From the NCBI RefSeq assembly GCF_900182575.1, contig NZ_FXSZ01000005.1, forward strand, positions 180,627 through 244,626: a stretch of 64,000 bases of DNA. The letters are read 5' to 3'. The stretch's first letter is position 1; the number at the start of each line of letters is the position of its first letter. This document shows, piece after piece, positions 9,515-18,652 of this stretch. The notes beneath the pieces are model-generated. The model was not told the DNA's origin, searched no databases, and saw nothing but the letters and a program-made list of their open reading frames with translations. Made by a program: the position numbers and the translations under genes. This DNA is from Solitalea koreensis. GTDB taxonomy: Bacteria; Bacteroidota; Bacteroidia; Sphingobacteriales; Sphingobacteriaceae.

Positions 9515-10124
9515 GGCGCAAAGGTATATAATTTATATTAACGACCAATCACTTTTTATTGGAAGTATTAATGGAAATGATTTTTCTGATTCTTTAGTTG
9601 TTGTAAATGAGGAAGATGTGATTAAGGTTATGGCTGATGTTGTAACGGGTAATTTACACTCTTCTTTATGGTTAAAAAGCAATGAACCAGCTAAAGCGTT
9701 CAAAAATCTCTGTAAGAAATTAACTTACATCGAAGCTGCCGGTGGGTTGGTGAAGAACGAATTTGATGAATATTTGACCATATTCAGATTAGGAAAATGG
9801 GATTTGCCAAAAGGAAAGTTGGAAGACGGAGAAGAGATACCTGAATGCGCAGTTAGGGAAGTGAAAGAGGAGTGTGGTGTGACGGTTGCACGAATAATAG
9901 AAGAGCTGCCTTCTTCTTATCATGTTTACGTTTTTAAAGATCAATTAACCTTAAAACGCACTTATTGGTTCAGTATGGAATGCTTAGGCCGGCCTGAATT
10001 GACGCCTCAAACAGAAGAAGATATTGCTGAAGTTCGTTGGGTTAAAAAAGATGATTTTGCACTGATTTATGAGAATACCTATCCTGCAATTATGGATGTG
10101 TTGAGTTTGGTTAGTATCAGGTAG
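9513..10124 (+). CDS. NUDIX hydrolase
   Basis: 203 residues. The Nudix box is complete: GKLEDGEEIPECAVREVKEECG fits G-x5-E-x7-R-E-x2-E-E-x-G, so it should hydrolyse a nucleoside diphosphate linked to another group with Mg2+. The ~70 residues before the NUDIX fold (MAQRYIIYINDQSLFIG) form a small extra domain that I recall from Bacteroidota relatives, which supports this start despite its overlap with the pyrE start. An internal start near residue 40 would cut that domain. The substrate is unknown. Confidence 0.88.
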   Translation: MAQRYIIYINDQSLFIGSINGNDFSDSLVVVNEEDVIKVMADVVTGNLHSSLWLKSNEPAKAFKNLCKKLTYIEAAGGLVKNEFDEYLTIFRLGKWDLPKGKLEDGEEIPECAVREVKEECGVTVARIIEELPSSYHVYVFKDQLTLKRTYWFSMECLGRPELTPQTEEDIAEVRWVKKDDFALIYENTYPAIMDVLSLVSIR

Positions 10125-10159
10125 CAAGTAATACCATTCATCATTCATAATTTAATCTT

Positions 10160-11287
10160 CTATCCCAATATCTTCAAAATCTTATCCGTTGATTTAAGTC
10201 CGTGTCCGCTAAAGAGTGAGACCACCGTTTCATCATCCGATTCTTTCAAATATTTTTGTAATCCGGCAATGGTTGCAGCAGAGGTAGGTTCAATATAGTA
10301 GCCCTTTTTACCGCAATAAAGCAGACTTTCTTTAATTTCCTGTTCATTAACGGCGAAGAACTTGCCTTTTGTTGCTTCCACCATTTTCAGCATTTGATTG
10401 CCGCGAACCGGTGCTGCAATGGCAATACCTTCAGCTAGTGTTGGGCCGGAAGCTACAGGTTCAACTATATTTTCTCCTTTAATGTATGCTTGATATAAAG
10501 GGGAACAATTACCAGCCTGAATTGCTATTATCTTGGGCATTTTGCTAATGATACCAGCTTTCAAAAGGTCATTGAAGCCAATAAAACAACCAATGAGTAA
10601 TGTGCCATTTCCTGCAGGAACAACCACGGCATCAGGAGCTTTCCAACCCAATTGCTCGCAAACTTCATAAGCAAAAGTTTTAGTGCCTTGATAAAAGTAG
10701 GGGTTGTAACAATGGCTGGCATAAAAAGTATGTGAAGCTGCTTTAAAGGCTGCGTTGGCAGTAACCTCACGATTGCCGGGAACCCTCATGATTTTTGCAC
10801 CGTACATTCGCATTTGTGCAATTTTAGGTTCTGCGGTATCAGCAGGAAGATAGATGGCACAATTAATACCTGCTTTTGCAGCATAGGCTGCAATGGCACA
10901 ACCTGCATTTCCGGAAGAATCTTGAATTACTTCTCTAATGCCCAGCTCCTTTACCAAACTTAATAAAACGGTAGCACCGCGATCTTTATAAGAGCCGGTA
11001 CTGAAATTTTGTTCTTGTTTTATTAACGCTTGCTTGCCGTTAAAATCAATGGGAAGGAGCGGAGTAAAACCTTCATCAAAACTTATAATATGCTCGTTAT
11101 TGACAATTGGAATGGCTTCACGGTAACGCCAAAGATTGGGCTTCCTGTTTTTTATTTTCTCCAGGTCAAATTCGGCTTCAAATTGTAAATCAAGCAAATT
11201 GCCGTCATTGCTAAGCCAACGCGGCTCGTTTACCGGATATTTTTCTCCGGTAGCCGTGGAAATGAATTGTGCCTTATTTGAACTCAT
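10160..11287 (-). CDS. Threonine synthase-like PLP-dependent enzyme
   Basis: 375 residues from the ATG at 11287; a TTG twelve codons upstream is open, but MSSNKAQFISTATGEKY is the usual family N-terminus. It is a fold-type II PLP enzyme: the Schiff-base lysine is in TGSYKDRGA, the phosphate cradle in AGNGTLLIG, and asparagine recognition in DSSGNAGCAIA. Best match is threonine synthase (O-phosphohomoserine to threonine), but related threonine dehydratases and diaminopropionate lyases cannot be excluded. It lies last in the DUF3822-rsmD-coaD-RidA series, next to RidA, which detoxifies enamines released by such enzymes. Confidence 0.8.
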   Translation of the reverse strand: MSSNKAQFISTATGEKYPVNEPRWLSNDGNLLDLQFEAEFDLEKIKNRKPNLWRYREAIPIVNNEHIISFDEGFTPLLPIDFNGKQALIKQEQNFSTGSYKDRGATVLLSLVKELGIREVIQDSSGNAGCAIAAYAAKAGINCAIYLPADTAEPKIAQMRMYGAKIMRVPGNREVTANAAFKAASHTFYASHCYNPYFYQGTKTFAYEVCEQLGWKAPDAVVVPAGNGTLLIGCFIGFNDLLKAGIISKMPKIIAIQAGNCSPLYQAYIKGENIVEPVASGPTLAEGIAIAAPVRGNQMLKMVEATKGKFFAVNEQEIKESLLYCGKKGYYIEPTSAATIAGLQKYLKESDDETVVSLFSGHGLKSTDKILKILG

Positions 11288-11358
11288 GACCTTATTAAGT
11301 AGGTAGTCAATCTGCTGGAACAAAAATCTTCATCATGTTCTTCAAAAAATCAAATAGC

Positions 11359-11721
11359 TTAAAATGAGGCAATTGCTTCTACTTCAATTTTATAACCATA
11401 ATGCAAAGCCGGAACTGGTACAATGGATCTTGCTGGTTTATGTTCTCCGAAGAATTTTGCATAAGCGGCGTTTACAGCTGGCCAGTCGTTTACATCTGAA
11501 ATATATAAAGTCGTTTTTACCACTTGCTCAAGACTGCTGCCCCCCGCTTCCACAATATCTTTCATTTGCTGTAATACGATGGTTACTTGTTCATCCAATG
11601 GTGTTTCAACAGGATAACCAACTGGCAATTGTCCTGAAACAAAAATAAAACCGTTCATGCGAACACCTTGCGAATAATGTCCTGCCGGATCGGCAACTTT
11701 ATTGGTATGAATGATGTTCAT
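11359..11721 (-). CDS. RidA family enamine/imine deaminase
   Basis: 120 residues, the usual RidA (YjgF/YER057c) length. Family hallmarks are YSQGVRMNGFIFVSGQLP near the N-terminus and the C-terminal PARSIVPVPALHYGYKIEVEAIA, whose arginine binds the substrate carboxylate. The protein hydrolyses 2-aminoacrylate and related reactive enamines released by PLP enzymes, and works as a cytoplasmic trimer. It sits between coaD and the threonine synthase-like gene on the same strand, with gaps of 20 and 71 bp, consistent with one transcript. Confidence 0.93.
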   Translation of the reverse strand: MNIIHTNKVADPAGHYSQGVRMNGFIFVSGQLPVGYPVETPLDEQVTIVLQQMKDIVEAGGSSLEQVVKTTLYISDVNDWPAVNAAYAKFFGEHKPARSIVPVPALHYGYKIEVEAIASF

Positions 11722-11741
11722 AGATTCCTATCTGAGTTAAA

Positions 11742-12203
11742 TTACAAAAAGTCAAGCGCCTCTGTTGGAACAAACGGACTAACATTGCCTTTGTTTCTCA
11801 AAATATCACGAACAATTGTCGAACTGATGGCTGAATATTCAGGTTTGCTCAAAATAAAAATTGTTTCAATTTCCGGTTTCATCACCTGATTAATCTGAGC
11901 AATGGCACGTTCATACTCAAAGTCGGCCACTGAACGAATACCGCGGATCATGTATTGAGCTCCCAATTCTTTACAGAAATCCACGGTGAGTCCTTCATAC
12001 GTTTTGATCTCAATTTTTGGGTTGTTGGCGTAAACAGCCTGTAATATATGCTCCCGATTTTCAGGACTTAAAAAACTAGGTTTACTGCTGTTTAGCCCAA
12101 TGCCAATAATCACTTTGTCGAATAAAGGGGAAGCGCGTTTAACAATATCAACGTGTGCAATGGTAATAGGATCAAATGAACCTGGAAACAGGGCGATTTT
12201 CAT
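11742..12203 (-). CDS. coaD: Phosphopantetheine adenylyltransferase
   Basis: 153 residues. It adenylates 4'-phosphopantetheine to dephospho-CoA, the penultimate step of coenzyme A synthesis. The nucleotidyltransferase motif is GSFDPITIAHVDIV (T/HxGH variant, I-A-H-V), and the second motif is YSAISSTIVRDI (S-S-T-x-V-R). RGIRSVADFEYERAIAQ is diagnostic of CoaD. It starts 5 bp after the rsmD stop, so translation is probably coupled. Confidence 0.97.
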   Translation of the reverse strand: MKIALFPGSFDPITIAHVDIVKRASPLFDKVIIGIGLNSSKPSFLSPENREHILQAVYANNPKIEIKTYEGLTVDFCKELGAQYMIRGIRSVADFEYERAIAQINQVMKPEIETIFILSKPEYSAISSTIVRDILRNKGNVSPFVPTEALDFL

Positions 12204-12208
12204 TTTGA

Positions 12209-12760
12209 TTATAATTTATCTGAAGATGGTAATTCAAAAAAACTAAAGGTCGACTGACCGTATTTACGGCTTTCTATATGATTTGGAATGTTTTGAAGCT
12301 TAATTTGCGAAGCATGTTCTATGACCAGCATGCCATCGGGTTTTAATAAATTGCGTTCAAAAACCTTCGTTGCAATACTTCCCGGATTGGCCATATCATA
12401 CGGAGGATCGGCAAAGATCAAATCGTATTGTTCAGTTTCAAAATCAAGATATTTAAAAACATCCGACTTAAAAGCTTTGATGGCTTCCAGTTTAAATTGT
12501 TCAGCCGTCTTTTTGATGTATTCTACGCAGCCGTAAAATTTATCAATTGAAACCACCTTAGGGCAACCACGTGAAGCTAATTCATATGAAATATTGCCTG
12601 TTCCTGCAAAAAGATCAAGAGCCGAGGTTTCTTCAAGATCCAGGCGATTGTTTAAAATATTAAAGAGTGATTCTTTGGAAAGATCAGTCGTTGGGCGTAC
12701 CGGTAAATTTTTGGGCGCCATTAAACGAATGCCTTTCAGCTTGCCGCCTATTATACGCAT
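12209..12760 (-). CDS. rsmD: 16S rRNA (guanine-N2) methyltransferase RsmD
   Basis: 183 residues. SAM-dependent methylation of G966 in 16S rRNA during 30S assembly. The N-terminus MRIIGGKLKGIRLMAPK (RIIGGxxxGrxL) is the RsmD signature. The SAM site is ALDLFAGTGNISYE, and the catalytic motif is LIFADPPYDM. Its start overlaps the stop region of the upstream DUF3822 gene by 10 bp, and it is followed within 5 bp by coaD, an arrangement often seen for rsmD-coaD. Confidence 0.96.
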   Translation of the reverse strand: MRIIGGKLKGIRLMAPKNLPVRPTTDLSKESLFNILNNRLDLEETSALDLFAGTGNISYELASRGCPKVVSIDKFYGCVEYIKKTAEQFKLEAIKAFKSDVFKYLDFETEQYDLIFADPPYDMANPGSIATKVFERNLLKPDGMLVIEHASQIKLQNIPNHIESRKYGQSTFSFFELPSSDKL

Positions 12761-13587
12761 TGTTGCAAATAAAGTAAGGTATGGAATAAATGCTGTGGAA
12801 TTTTCTGCATGCTTTTACTATAAGTAATTCCAGCAGGCACGGATCCAAAATTAACGTTTTTAAAATAGAGATGAATAAGATCAGATATCTCGCTGCCACT
12901 TTTTACAAAGCCTAATAATACCAATTGAATTTCTTTGGGATCAAGGTTAAGTTGTTTGCACACAAACAAAGGCCAGTAGATCATCTCATCCAAGGTATTG
13001 AATGTAAAACGATTGAAAAATTGCAGTTGATTATTGGCTACAAAAGCAATTTCCAGGTAGTTTTTTTCGATGTTTAAGAATAAAGCTGTTTTGTTAAAGT
13101 TTTTACTCTGCCTCAAAACACCCTCGATCATGGGAGTCCCTTCAAAAAAAACAGTTGCTCCTTCAAAAAACTTACTGATTTTTTCCTGCACTAAAGGGCT
13201 TACTGTGAAAATCATTTTTGCAGTAACCAAACTTAAATCATTGGTCATTACTTTTCCCTTTGGCTTACCAAAATTCAACTCAACATAATCGTTAAGCTTA
13301 TTAAGTTCATAAAGTTCAGTCGGGATGATGGTTTGTTGTTCAGAAGGAACAATCACGTTGATAGAGCCAAAGTACAATTTCAGCAAATCATCTTGCAAGG
13401 CAATACTGTCGAAATTATAATCGATTATGTTTCGATTATTAAACATCACCAATATCTGCTTTTTTTTAGGATCAAAAATGCAATATGAAAAACTGTTTTC
13501 GGTAATGCGCACGTTCAACTGATAGCCTGTTGTTTGTTTAGGCTTAAACGATTTATCAATTAATTTAAAAGGTGTGTTTTCCTGCAT
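12751..13587 (-). CDS. DUF3822 family protein
   Basis: 278 residues, cytoplasmic by appearance. The two-part layout (strands, then LFLNIEKNYLEIAFVANNQLQFFNRFTFNTLDEMIYW) resembles the ASKHA/actin-like fold proposed for DUF3822, a Bacteroidota-specific family that is usually encoded just before rsmD-coaD, as here. No catalytic motif is visible and the function is unknown. It is the first gene of the minus-strand operon ending at 10160; the promoter lies between 13588 and 13695, which it shares with the divergent helicase gene. Confidence 0.78.
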   Translation of the reverse strand: MQENTPFKLIDKSFKPKQTTGYQLNVRITENSFSYCIFDPKKKQILVMFNNRNIIDYNFDSIALQDDLLKLYFGSINVIVPSEQQTIIPTELYELNKLNDYVELNFGKPKGKVMTNDLSLVTAKMIFTVSPLVQEKISKFFEGATVFFEGTPMIEGVLRQSKNFNKTALFLNIEKNYLEIAFVANNQLQFFNRFTFNTLDEMIYWPLFVCKQLNLDPKEIQLVLLGFVKSGSEISDLIHLYFKNVNFGSVPAGITYSKSMQKIPQHLFHTLLYLQQCV

Positions 13588-13695
13588 AAGCTGAGTTGAT
13601 CCTCACAAAAGTATCATTTTTATTTATTTAGATTAATCAGGATAATCTTTTTAAGAATCAGTGTAATCATCTTCGTAGTTTTACCGTCTAATTGT

Positions 13696-15108
13696 ATGAT
13701 AGAAACCGGACTTTTAACAAACATATTTCCACATGTGCCCACAGCACAACAAGTGAACTTATTTCAGCAACTGGATGAATTTCTGAAAGTTCGCAATAAT
13801 GAATCAGTTTTTATTCTGAGAGGTTATGCCGGAACCGGGAAAACTACCGTGGTAAGTGCGCTCGTGAAATTACTGCCGTCGTATAAATTAAAATCGGTAC
13901 TGCTGGCCCCAACCGGCCGTGCAGCTAAGGTTATTAGTGGTTATTCGGGTAAAGAAGCCTTTACGATCCATAAAAAAATATATCGGAAACGTGATGCAAT
14001 AAGCCCATCTTCTGGTTTTGTACGAAGCCCTAATCCTCATACTGATACGGTTTTTATTGTCGATGAGGCCTCGATGATCTCCAATCAATCAGCCGATGGA
14101 AGCGATTTCTACGGACAGCAATTATTGAGTGATTTAGTGGAGTACATTTTCAATCATAAAAATTGCAAACTCATTTTAGTAGGAGATACCGCTCAGCTGC
14201 CTCCTGTAGGTTTAAGCGAAAGTCCGGCGCTCGACAAGGAATACATGAGTTCAAATTTTAACGTGGAGGTTAATGAGTTTGAGTTAACGGAGGTCTTGCG
14301 TCAGCAACAAGAGTCGGGCATATTGGAGAATGCAACCCGCGTTCGAGATTTGATTCGTGATGAAATTCAGGAAATACCCCAAATTGTTACCCGGGGGTAT
14401 GAGGATACTTTCCGCATGAACGGTGAGCGACTGGTGGATGGTTTGAATTATGCTTACGATAAATTTGGGATTGAAGACACTCTGGTTATCTGCCGTTCCA
14501 ACAAAAATGCGAACGTGTACAACCAGCAAATTCGTGCCCGTATTTTATTTCGGGAAGAAGAAATTTCGACCGGCGATTATTTGATGGTGGTGAAGAACAA
14601 CTATTCATGGCTGCCTGAAGATTCCGGTCAGGCTTTTATTGCCAATGGTGACATTGCTCAAATTAAACGCATTAAAAACATTTCAGAACAACACGGATTT
14701 CGTTTTGCGGATGTAACGCTTGAGTTTCCTGATTATCCAAATGCCCCCCAAATTACCTGTAAAATTTTATTAGACACACTTACTTCCGAAAGCCCAAATT
14801 TGCCGTTTGCTGAAAGTAAAAAACTATACGAGGCAGTAAGTGAAGACTATAAGCACATTAGTAACCGGCGCGATCGGGCTCAAAAGATTAAAGAAGATCC
14901 ATTTTATAACGCTTTGCAGGTGAAGTTTGCCTACGCTGTAACTTGCCATAAAGCCCAAGGCGGACAGTGGAAAGCCGTTTTTATTGATCAAGGATATCTT
15001 ACTGAAGAAATGATTAATATGGATTTTCTGCGCTGGATGTACACGGCAGTAAGCCGTGCAAGTGAGCAGTTGTATTTTGTGAATTTTGGGGAGCGATTTT
15101 TTGAGTAG
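13696..15108 (+). CDS. RecD-like superfamily 1 DNA helicase (ATP-dependent)
   Basis: 470 residues. Walker A is RGYAGTGKTTVV, and Walker B/motif II is FIVDEASMIS. Motif III is LVGDTAQLPPVG, and the C-terminal UvrD-like motifs VTCHKAQGGQW and YTAVSRASEQLYFV are complete. It is much shorter than RecD of RecBCD and lacks partners nearby, so it resembles stand-alone RecD2/Dda/Pif1-type helicases. It probably unwinds DNA 5'-3' in repair or recombination. It is monocistronic and convergent with the GH20 gene. Confidence 0.88.
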   Translation: MIETGLLTNIFPHVPTAQQVNLFQQLDEFLKVRNNESVFILRGYAGTGKTTVVSALVKLLPSYKLKSVLLAPTGRAAKVISGYSGKEAFTIHKKIYRKRDAISPSSGFVRSPNPHTDTVFIVDEASMISNQSADGSDFYGQQLLSDLVEYIFNHKNCKLILVGDTAQLPPVGLSESPALDKEYMSSNFNVEVNEFELTEVLRQQQESGILENATRVRDLIRDEIQEIPQIVTRGYEDTFRMNGERLVDGLNYAYDKFGIEDTLVICRSNKNANVYNQQIRARILFREEEISTGDYLMVVKNNYSWLPEDSGQAFIANGDIAQIKRIKNISEQHGFRFADVTLEFPDYPNAPQITCKILLDTLTSESPNLPFAESKKLYEAVSEDYKHISNRRDRAQKIKEDPFYNALQVKFAYAVTCHKAQGGQWKAVFIDQGYLTEEMINMDFLRWMYTAVSRASEQLYFVNFGERFFE

Positions 15109-15128
15109 TGGGGCTCCATGAAACCCCA
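15109..15128. terminator. Possible short hairpin between convergent helicase and GH20 genes
   Basis: TGGGG and CCCCA form a 5-bp stem with a 10-base loop, followed by an AT-rich stretch. It begins right at the helicase stop. The stem is short, so this is only a candidate bidirectional terminator. Confidence 0.4.
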
Positions 15129-15146
15129 ATTTATTATCAATTTTTA

Positions 15147-17030
15147 CTACCTTCTTCTCTCTAGTTCTTTCATTTTTAGCGTAATCATTCTGCCCACTTG
15201 TTCTCCGTTTCGGTAAGATACAGCTTTAAATGTATCAGCGCCTTTAGGGATTTCTAAGGGACCTGCATATTTCTGGTAGAATTGGTCCGGTTCTGTTCCG
15301 TCGAATGAAAAATAAATGTCCAACCCTGAGACTTCGGTGTTTACCTGTACTTTATTCTTGAAGTCAGTATCGCGAATTAATTTAACCATTGGATCAAAAG
15401 AACTTCGGGCATATTTTATTTCGGCCTGATCAAAACGTTCAAACTGAACTTCCATGCGTTTAGTAAAGCTGTTCCAGTTTTTATTTTGCTTTTGCGACCA
15501 TAATACTTCGGATAAAGCCAAACCACGCGGCCAGGTCATGTATTCTGCATGGCGGGTGTTCGGGACGGCTTCGGTCCATAAATTACCTTGTCCGCCTAAA
15601 ATAAACTTCGGATCAACGTTTGGAGGTACCGGTTCAAAGCTATAGCTCGAACTTAAGCGACACGAAGAATAGGTGTAAGGTTCAACAATGGGATCGCCTT
15701 GATACAGATCGAGGTAGCAAAATTTATCAGGAGTCATGATTACTTGGTGCCCCATCTGGGCTGCTTCAATACCACCTTGCATTCCTCTCCACGACATTAC
15801 TGTAGCTTCCGGTGCTAATCCGCCTTCCAAAATTTCATCCCATCCAATCATGCGTTTGCCTTTTGAAATGACTATTTGCTCCATCCGATGGATGAAATAG
15901 CTCTGTAATTCTGCCAATGAAGCAATACTATCTGTTTTCATGCGGGCTTTACATTTCGGGCATTTCTCCCAAAAACCTTTATAACACTCATCTCCTCCAA
16001 TGTGAATGTATGTTCCGGGGAAAAGCCTCGCCACTTCAGTAATTACTGAATCCATAAACTCAAAGCTGCATTCATTGCCGGGGCAGAGGGAGTTTTCCTG
16101 TTGCTTGTAAAATTTGTTACCCACATTGACCGTAAATGGTCCGCCGAAACACGAAAGCTCCGGATAGGCCGTTAAGGCTGCCATACTATGTCCGGGTACA
16201 TCAATTTCAGGCAAAATGGTTACATGGCGTTCAGCTGCATAGGCTACTACTTCTTTAATGTCTTCCTGAGTATAAAATCCTCCATAGGTATTGGCTTCTC
16301 CCGGTTCGGGTGCTGCATTGCTGCGCCATTCTCCTGAACGAGGAACACGCCAGGCGCCAACTTGGGTAAGTTTCGGAAAGCTTTTAATTTCAATTCGCCA
16401 GCCCTGATCATCGGTTAAATGCCAGTGAAATACATTGAATTTGTATTTCACCATCTGATCGATGTATTTTTTTACATACTCTTTTGGGAAGAAATGACGA
16501 CTCACATCGAGCATTAACCCGCGCCAGCCGAAACGGGGATAATCAACAATTTCAACGCAGGGCACACTCCAAAATGGTTGATTGCTAGCTGTCTTTCGTT
16601 CTATTTCTTTAGGCAGTAGTTGCAATAAGGTTTGCATTCCATAAAACAAGCCTTCACCTGTATTGGCAACTATTTCTACTTTTTTAGGAGTTGCTTTTAA
16701 ACGATAACCTTCCTTTCCAATTAGGCTATCAATTTTTGCGTTGATGATAAATTGAACGGTGATTTCTTTTCCGATTGATTTTGCTGAGGAATCCTGTAAG
16801 GGCAGTTTTAAACCCGTAGGAACCGTAATGATATTGCTGAAGAATTCGGCTGTTTTTTTACTTTCCTCATTATTAAAAATGATTTTGGTATCACGGTCGA
16901 GTTTGAAAAAATCGCCCAGCGAATTGACCAAAACGGGTTGAGGAATAATATTGATGTCAGCAGTTTGTGCAAAAGTGGCTGAGAAAATAAATAGTAAGGC
17001 AATAATTGATAGCAAAAACCTGCGCAACAT
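15147..17030 (-). CDS. Secreted beta-N-acetylhexosaminidase (GH20)
   Basis: 627 residues with a signal peptide ending near SATFAQT. An N-terminal GH20b domain (residues ~25-150) is followed by the catalytic barrel, with FHWHLTDDQGWRIEI and the catalytic D-E pair in YIHIGGDECYKG. The C-terminal part contains the bacterial chitobiase-like end with FDGTEPD. It removes terminal GlcNAc/GalNAc by substrate-assisted catalysis, probably in the periplasm or at the surface. A CPKC motif shortly after the catalytic pair may form a disulfide or metal knuckle. Monocistronic, convergent with the helicase gene. Confidence 0.94.
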   Translation of the reverse strand: MLRRFLLSIIALLFIFSATFAQTADINIIPQPVLVNSLGDFFKLDRDTKIIFNNEESKKTAEFFSNIITVPTGLKLPLQDSSAKSIGKEITVQFIINAKIDSLIGKEGYRLKATPKKVEIVANTGEGLFYGMQTLLQLLPKEIERKTASNQPFWSVPCVEIVDYPRFGWRGLMLDVSRHFFPKEYVKKYIDQMVKYKFNVFHWHLTDDQGWRIEIKSFPKLTQVGAWRVPRSGEWRSNAAPEPGEANTYGGFYTQEDIKEVVAYAAERHVTILPEIDVPGHSMAALTAYPELSCFGGPFTVNVGNKFYKQQENSLCPGNECSFEFMDSVITEVARLFPGTYIHIGGDECYKGFWEKCPKCKARMKTDSIASLAELQSYFIHRMEQIVISKGKRMIGWDEILEGGLAPEATVMSWRGMQGGIEAAQMGHQVIMTPDKFCYLDLYQGDPIVEPYTYSSCRLSSSYSFEPVPPNVDPKFILGGQGNLWTEAVPNTRHAEYMTWPRGLALSEVLWSQKQNKNWNSFTKRMEVQFERFDQAEIKYARSSFDPMVKLIRDTDFKNKVQVNTEVSGLDIYFSFDGTEPDQFYQKYAGPLEIPKGADTFKAVSYRNGEQVGRMITLKMKELERRR

Positions 17031-17125
17031 GGATCTCTTTCTTGTAATATATTCTTGGTTTCAGCCGAAAATATAAATTTATTTAGAGGTTTAGGCGATA
17101 GGCTCAAAAATATGTCGTATTTCTA

Positions 17126-17395
17126 TCATCCATTTACCATTTTACTTCCTTCTGAAGCTTCCAATTGACGCAATTGCAATTCATGGAGTTTAGCCAAATC
17201 TGTTTTTAATAATACATCTACACTTAACCCAAAGTGCCGTGATATTTTTACCAATAACTCCAAAGGCGGATTGGCAATTCTGTTCTCATAGCTATTCAAA
17301 ACCGCACGCGAAACACCCAATTGTTCCGCTAAATCGCCTTGACTTTTTTTTGCCCTCTTTCTCAATAACTTAATGTTTGAATCTAAATACACCAT
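17126..17395 (-). CDS. XRE family transcriptional regulator
   Basis: 89 residues. The helix-turn-helix occupies residues ~8-62 (IKLLRKRAKKSQGDLAEQLGVSRAVLNSYENRIANPPLELLVKISRHFG), a Cro/C1-type fold, with a short C-terminal tail and no sensor domain. It is divergent from the polymerase IV gene; the 72-bp gap contains two perfect palindromes (17415-17431, 17435-17455), which are plausible operators for this dimeric protein. I infer that it controls the dinB-dnaE pair and itself. No LexA-type peptidase domain is present. Confidence 0.9.
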   Translation of the reverse strand: MVYLDSNIKLLRKRAKKSQGDLAEQLGVSRAVLNSYENRIANPPLELLVKISRHFGLSVDVLLKTDLAKLHELQLRQLEASEGSKMVNG

Positions 17396-17414
17396 TGCTT
17401 TTCAATTAAATTAA

Positions 17415-17455
17415 TGCTAAATTATTTAGCAAAGTTTGATAAAAATATTATCAAA
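17415..17455. promoter_or_regulatory. Two adjacent palindromes between the XRE gene and dinB
   Basis: TGCTAAA-tta-TTTAGCA (17415-17431) and TTTGATAA-aaata-TTATCAAA (17435-17455) are both perfect inverted repeats, with centres 22 bp apart, lying 13-53 bp before the polymerase IV start codon. They are plausible binding sites for the divergently encoded XRE regulator. Confidence 0.65.
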
Positions 17456-17467
17456 AGCAAATGGAAT

Positions 17468-18643
17468 ATGGCCGATAGAAACATAGTACACATGGATTTA
17501 GATTCATTTTTTGTGTCAGTAGAGCGATTGAAAAATGATAAACTGAACGATAAACCTATTTTAATCGGTGGCGCTTCTGACCGGGGAGTAGTAGCTTCCT
17601 GCAGTTATGAAGCAAGGCTGTTTGGCGTAAGTGCCGCAATGCCGATGCGTATGGCAAAATTACTCTGCCCCGATGCGCTTGTAATAAAGGGCGATATGGA
17701 AGAATACTCACGCTACTCCGGTATGGTTACTGAGATTATTAAAGACCGGGCGCCGATTGTAGAGAAAGCCTCTATTGATGAGCATTATCTGGATATTACG
17801 GGGATGGACAAATTTTTCGGCTGCTATCAATGGGCGCATGAGCTACGACAAACAATTACTAAAGAAACCGGGCTCCCTATTTCATTTGGGTTGTCGGTGA
17901 ATAAAACAGTGGCAAAAGTGGCTACGAACGAAGCCAAACCCAATGGCGAAAAGAATGTTGGAAAAAATGCAATACGACCATTTCTGAATCCGCTTTCTAT
18001 TAAAAAAATACCGGGAGTAGGCACCAAAATTTATCAGCAATTGCGGAGCATGGGCATTGAAACAATTTATACTTTAAGTCAGGTGCCACCTGAATTGATG
18101 CAAAAGGTCTTGGGCGAAAATGGGATCACGATCTGGCAGAAATCAAATGGTATCGATGAAACGCCGGTTGTACCTTATATGGAGCGCAAATCAATCAGCA
18201 CAGAAACCACGTTTGATAAAGATACTATCGATGTAACTTATTTGAACCAGGTGCTGCTAGGCATGGTGATGGAGCTGGCTTTTCAATTACGTGAAGAGCG
18301 CCGCCTTACTTCGTGTATCACCGTGAAATTGCGTTATTCCAATTTTGATACGGAAACCAAACAACTGCGTATTCCTTACACGGCATTCGATAAAACACTG
18401 ATCGACATTACTAAAGACCTTTTTCAAAAATTATACACGCGCAGAATGCTGATCAGGTTAATTGGGGTCAGGTTCTCTCACTTGGTGTCGGGTTTCGAAC
18501 AGATTAATCTATTTAATGCCTCACAAGAGCAATACAATTTGTACCAGGCCATGGATAAAATCAGGAGAAGATTTGGAGAGAAATCGCTGAGCATGGCAGC
18601 AGTTGCACCTAAAAGAGGAATCCTTATTGACGAAACGGTCTAA
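17468..18643 (+). CDS. dinB: DNA polymerase IV (Y-family translesion polymerase)
   Basis: 391 residues from the ATG at 17468, giving MADRNIVHMDLDSFFVSVE; an in-frame ATG 18 codons upstream lies within the operator palindromes and is unlikely. Catalytic acidic residues are intact (MDLDSFF and SIDEHYLD), unlike ImuB proteins, which have lost them. The HhH thumb reads IKKIPGVGTKIYQQL and the little-finger domain follows. It copies past lesions with low fidelity. The DnaE gene starts 9 bp downstream, so the two are co-expressed, as in mutagenesis cassettes of the imuB-dnaE2 type. Confidence 0.94.
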   Translation: MADRNIVHMDLDSFFVSVERLKNDKLNDKPILIGGASDRGVVASCSYEARLFGVSAAMPMRMAKLLCPDALVIKGDMEEYSRYSGMVTEIIKDRAPIVEKASIDEHYLDITGMDKFFGCYQWAHELRQTITKETGLPISFGLSVNKTVAKVATNEAKPNGEKNVGKNAIRPFLNPLSIKKIPGVGTKIYQQLRSMGIETIYTLSQVPPELMQKVLGENGITIWQKSNGIDETPVVPYMERKSISTETTFDKDTIDVTYLNQVLLGMVMELAFQLREERRLTSCITVKLRYSNFDTETKQLRIPYTAFDKTLIDITKDLFQKLYTRRMLIRLIGVRFSHLVSGFEQINLFNASQEQYNLYQAMDKIRRRFGEKSLSMAAVAPKRGILIDETV

Positions 18644-18652
18644 ATTTTCCTT

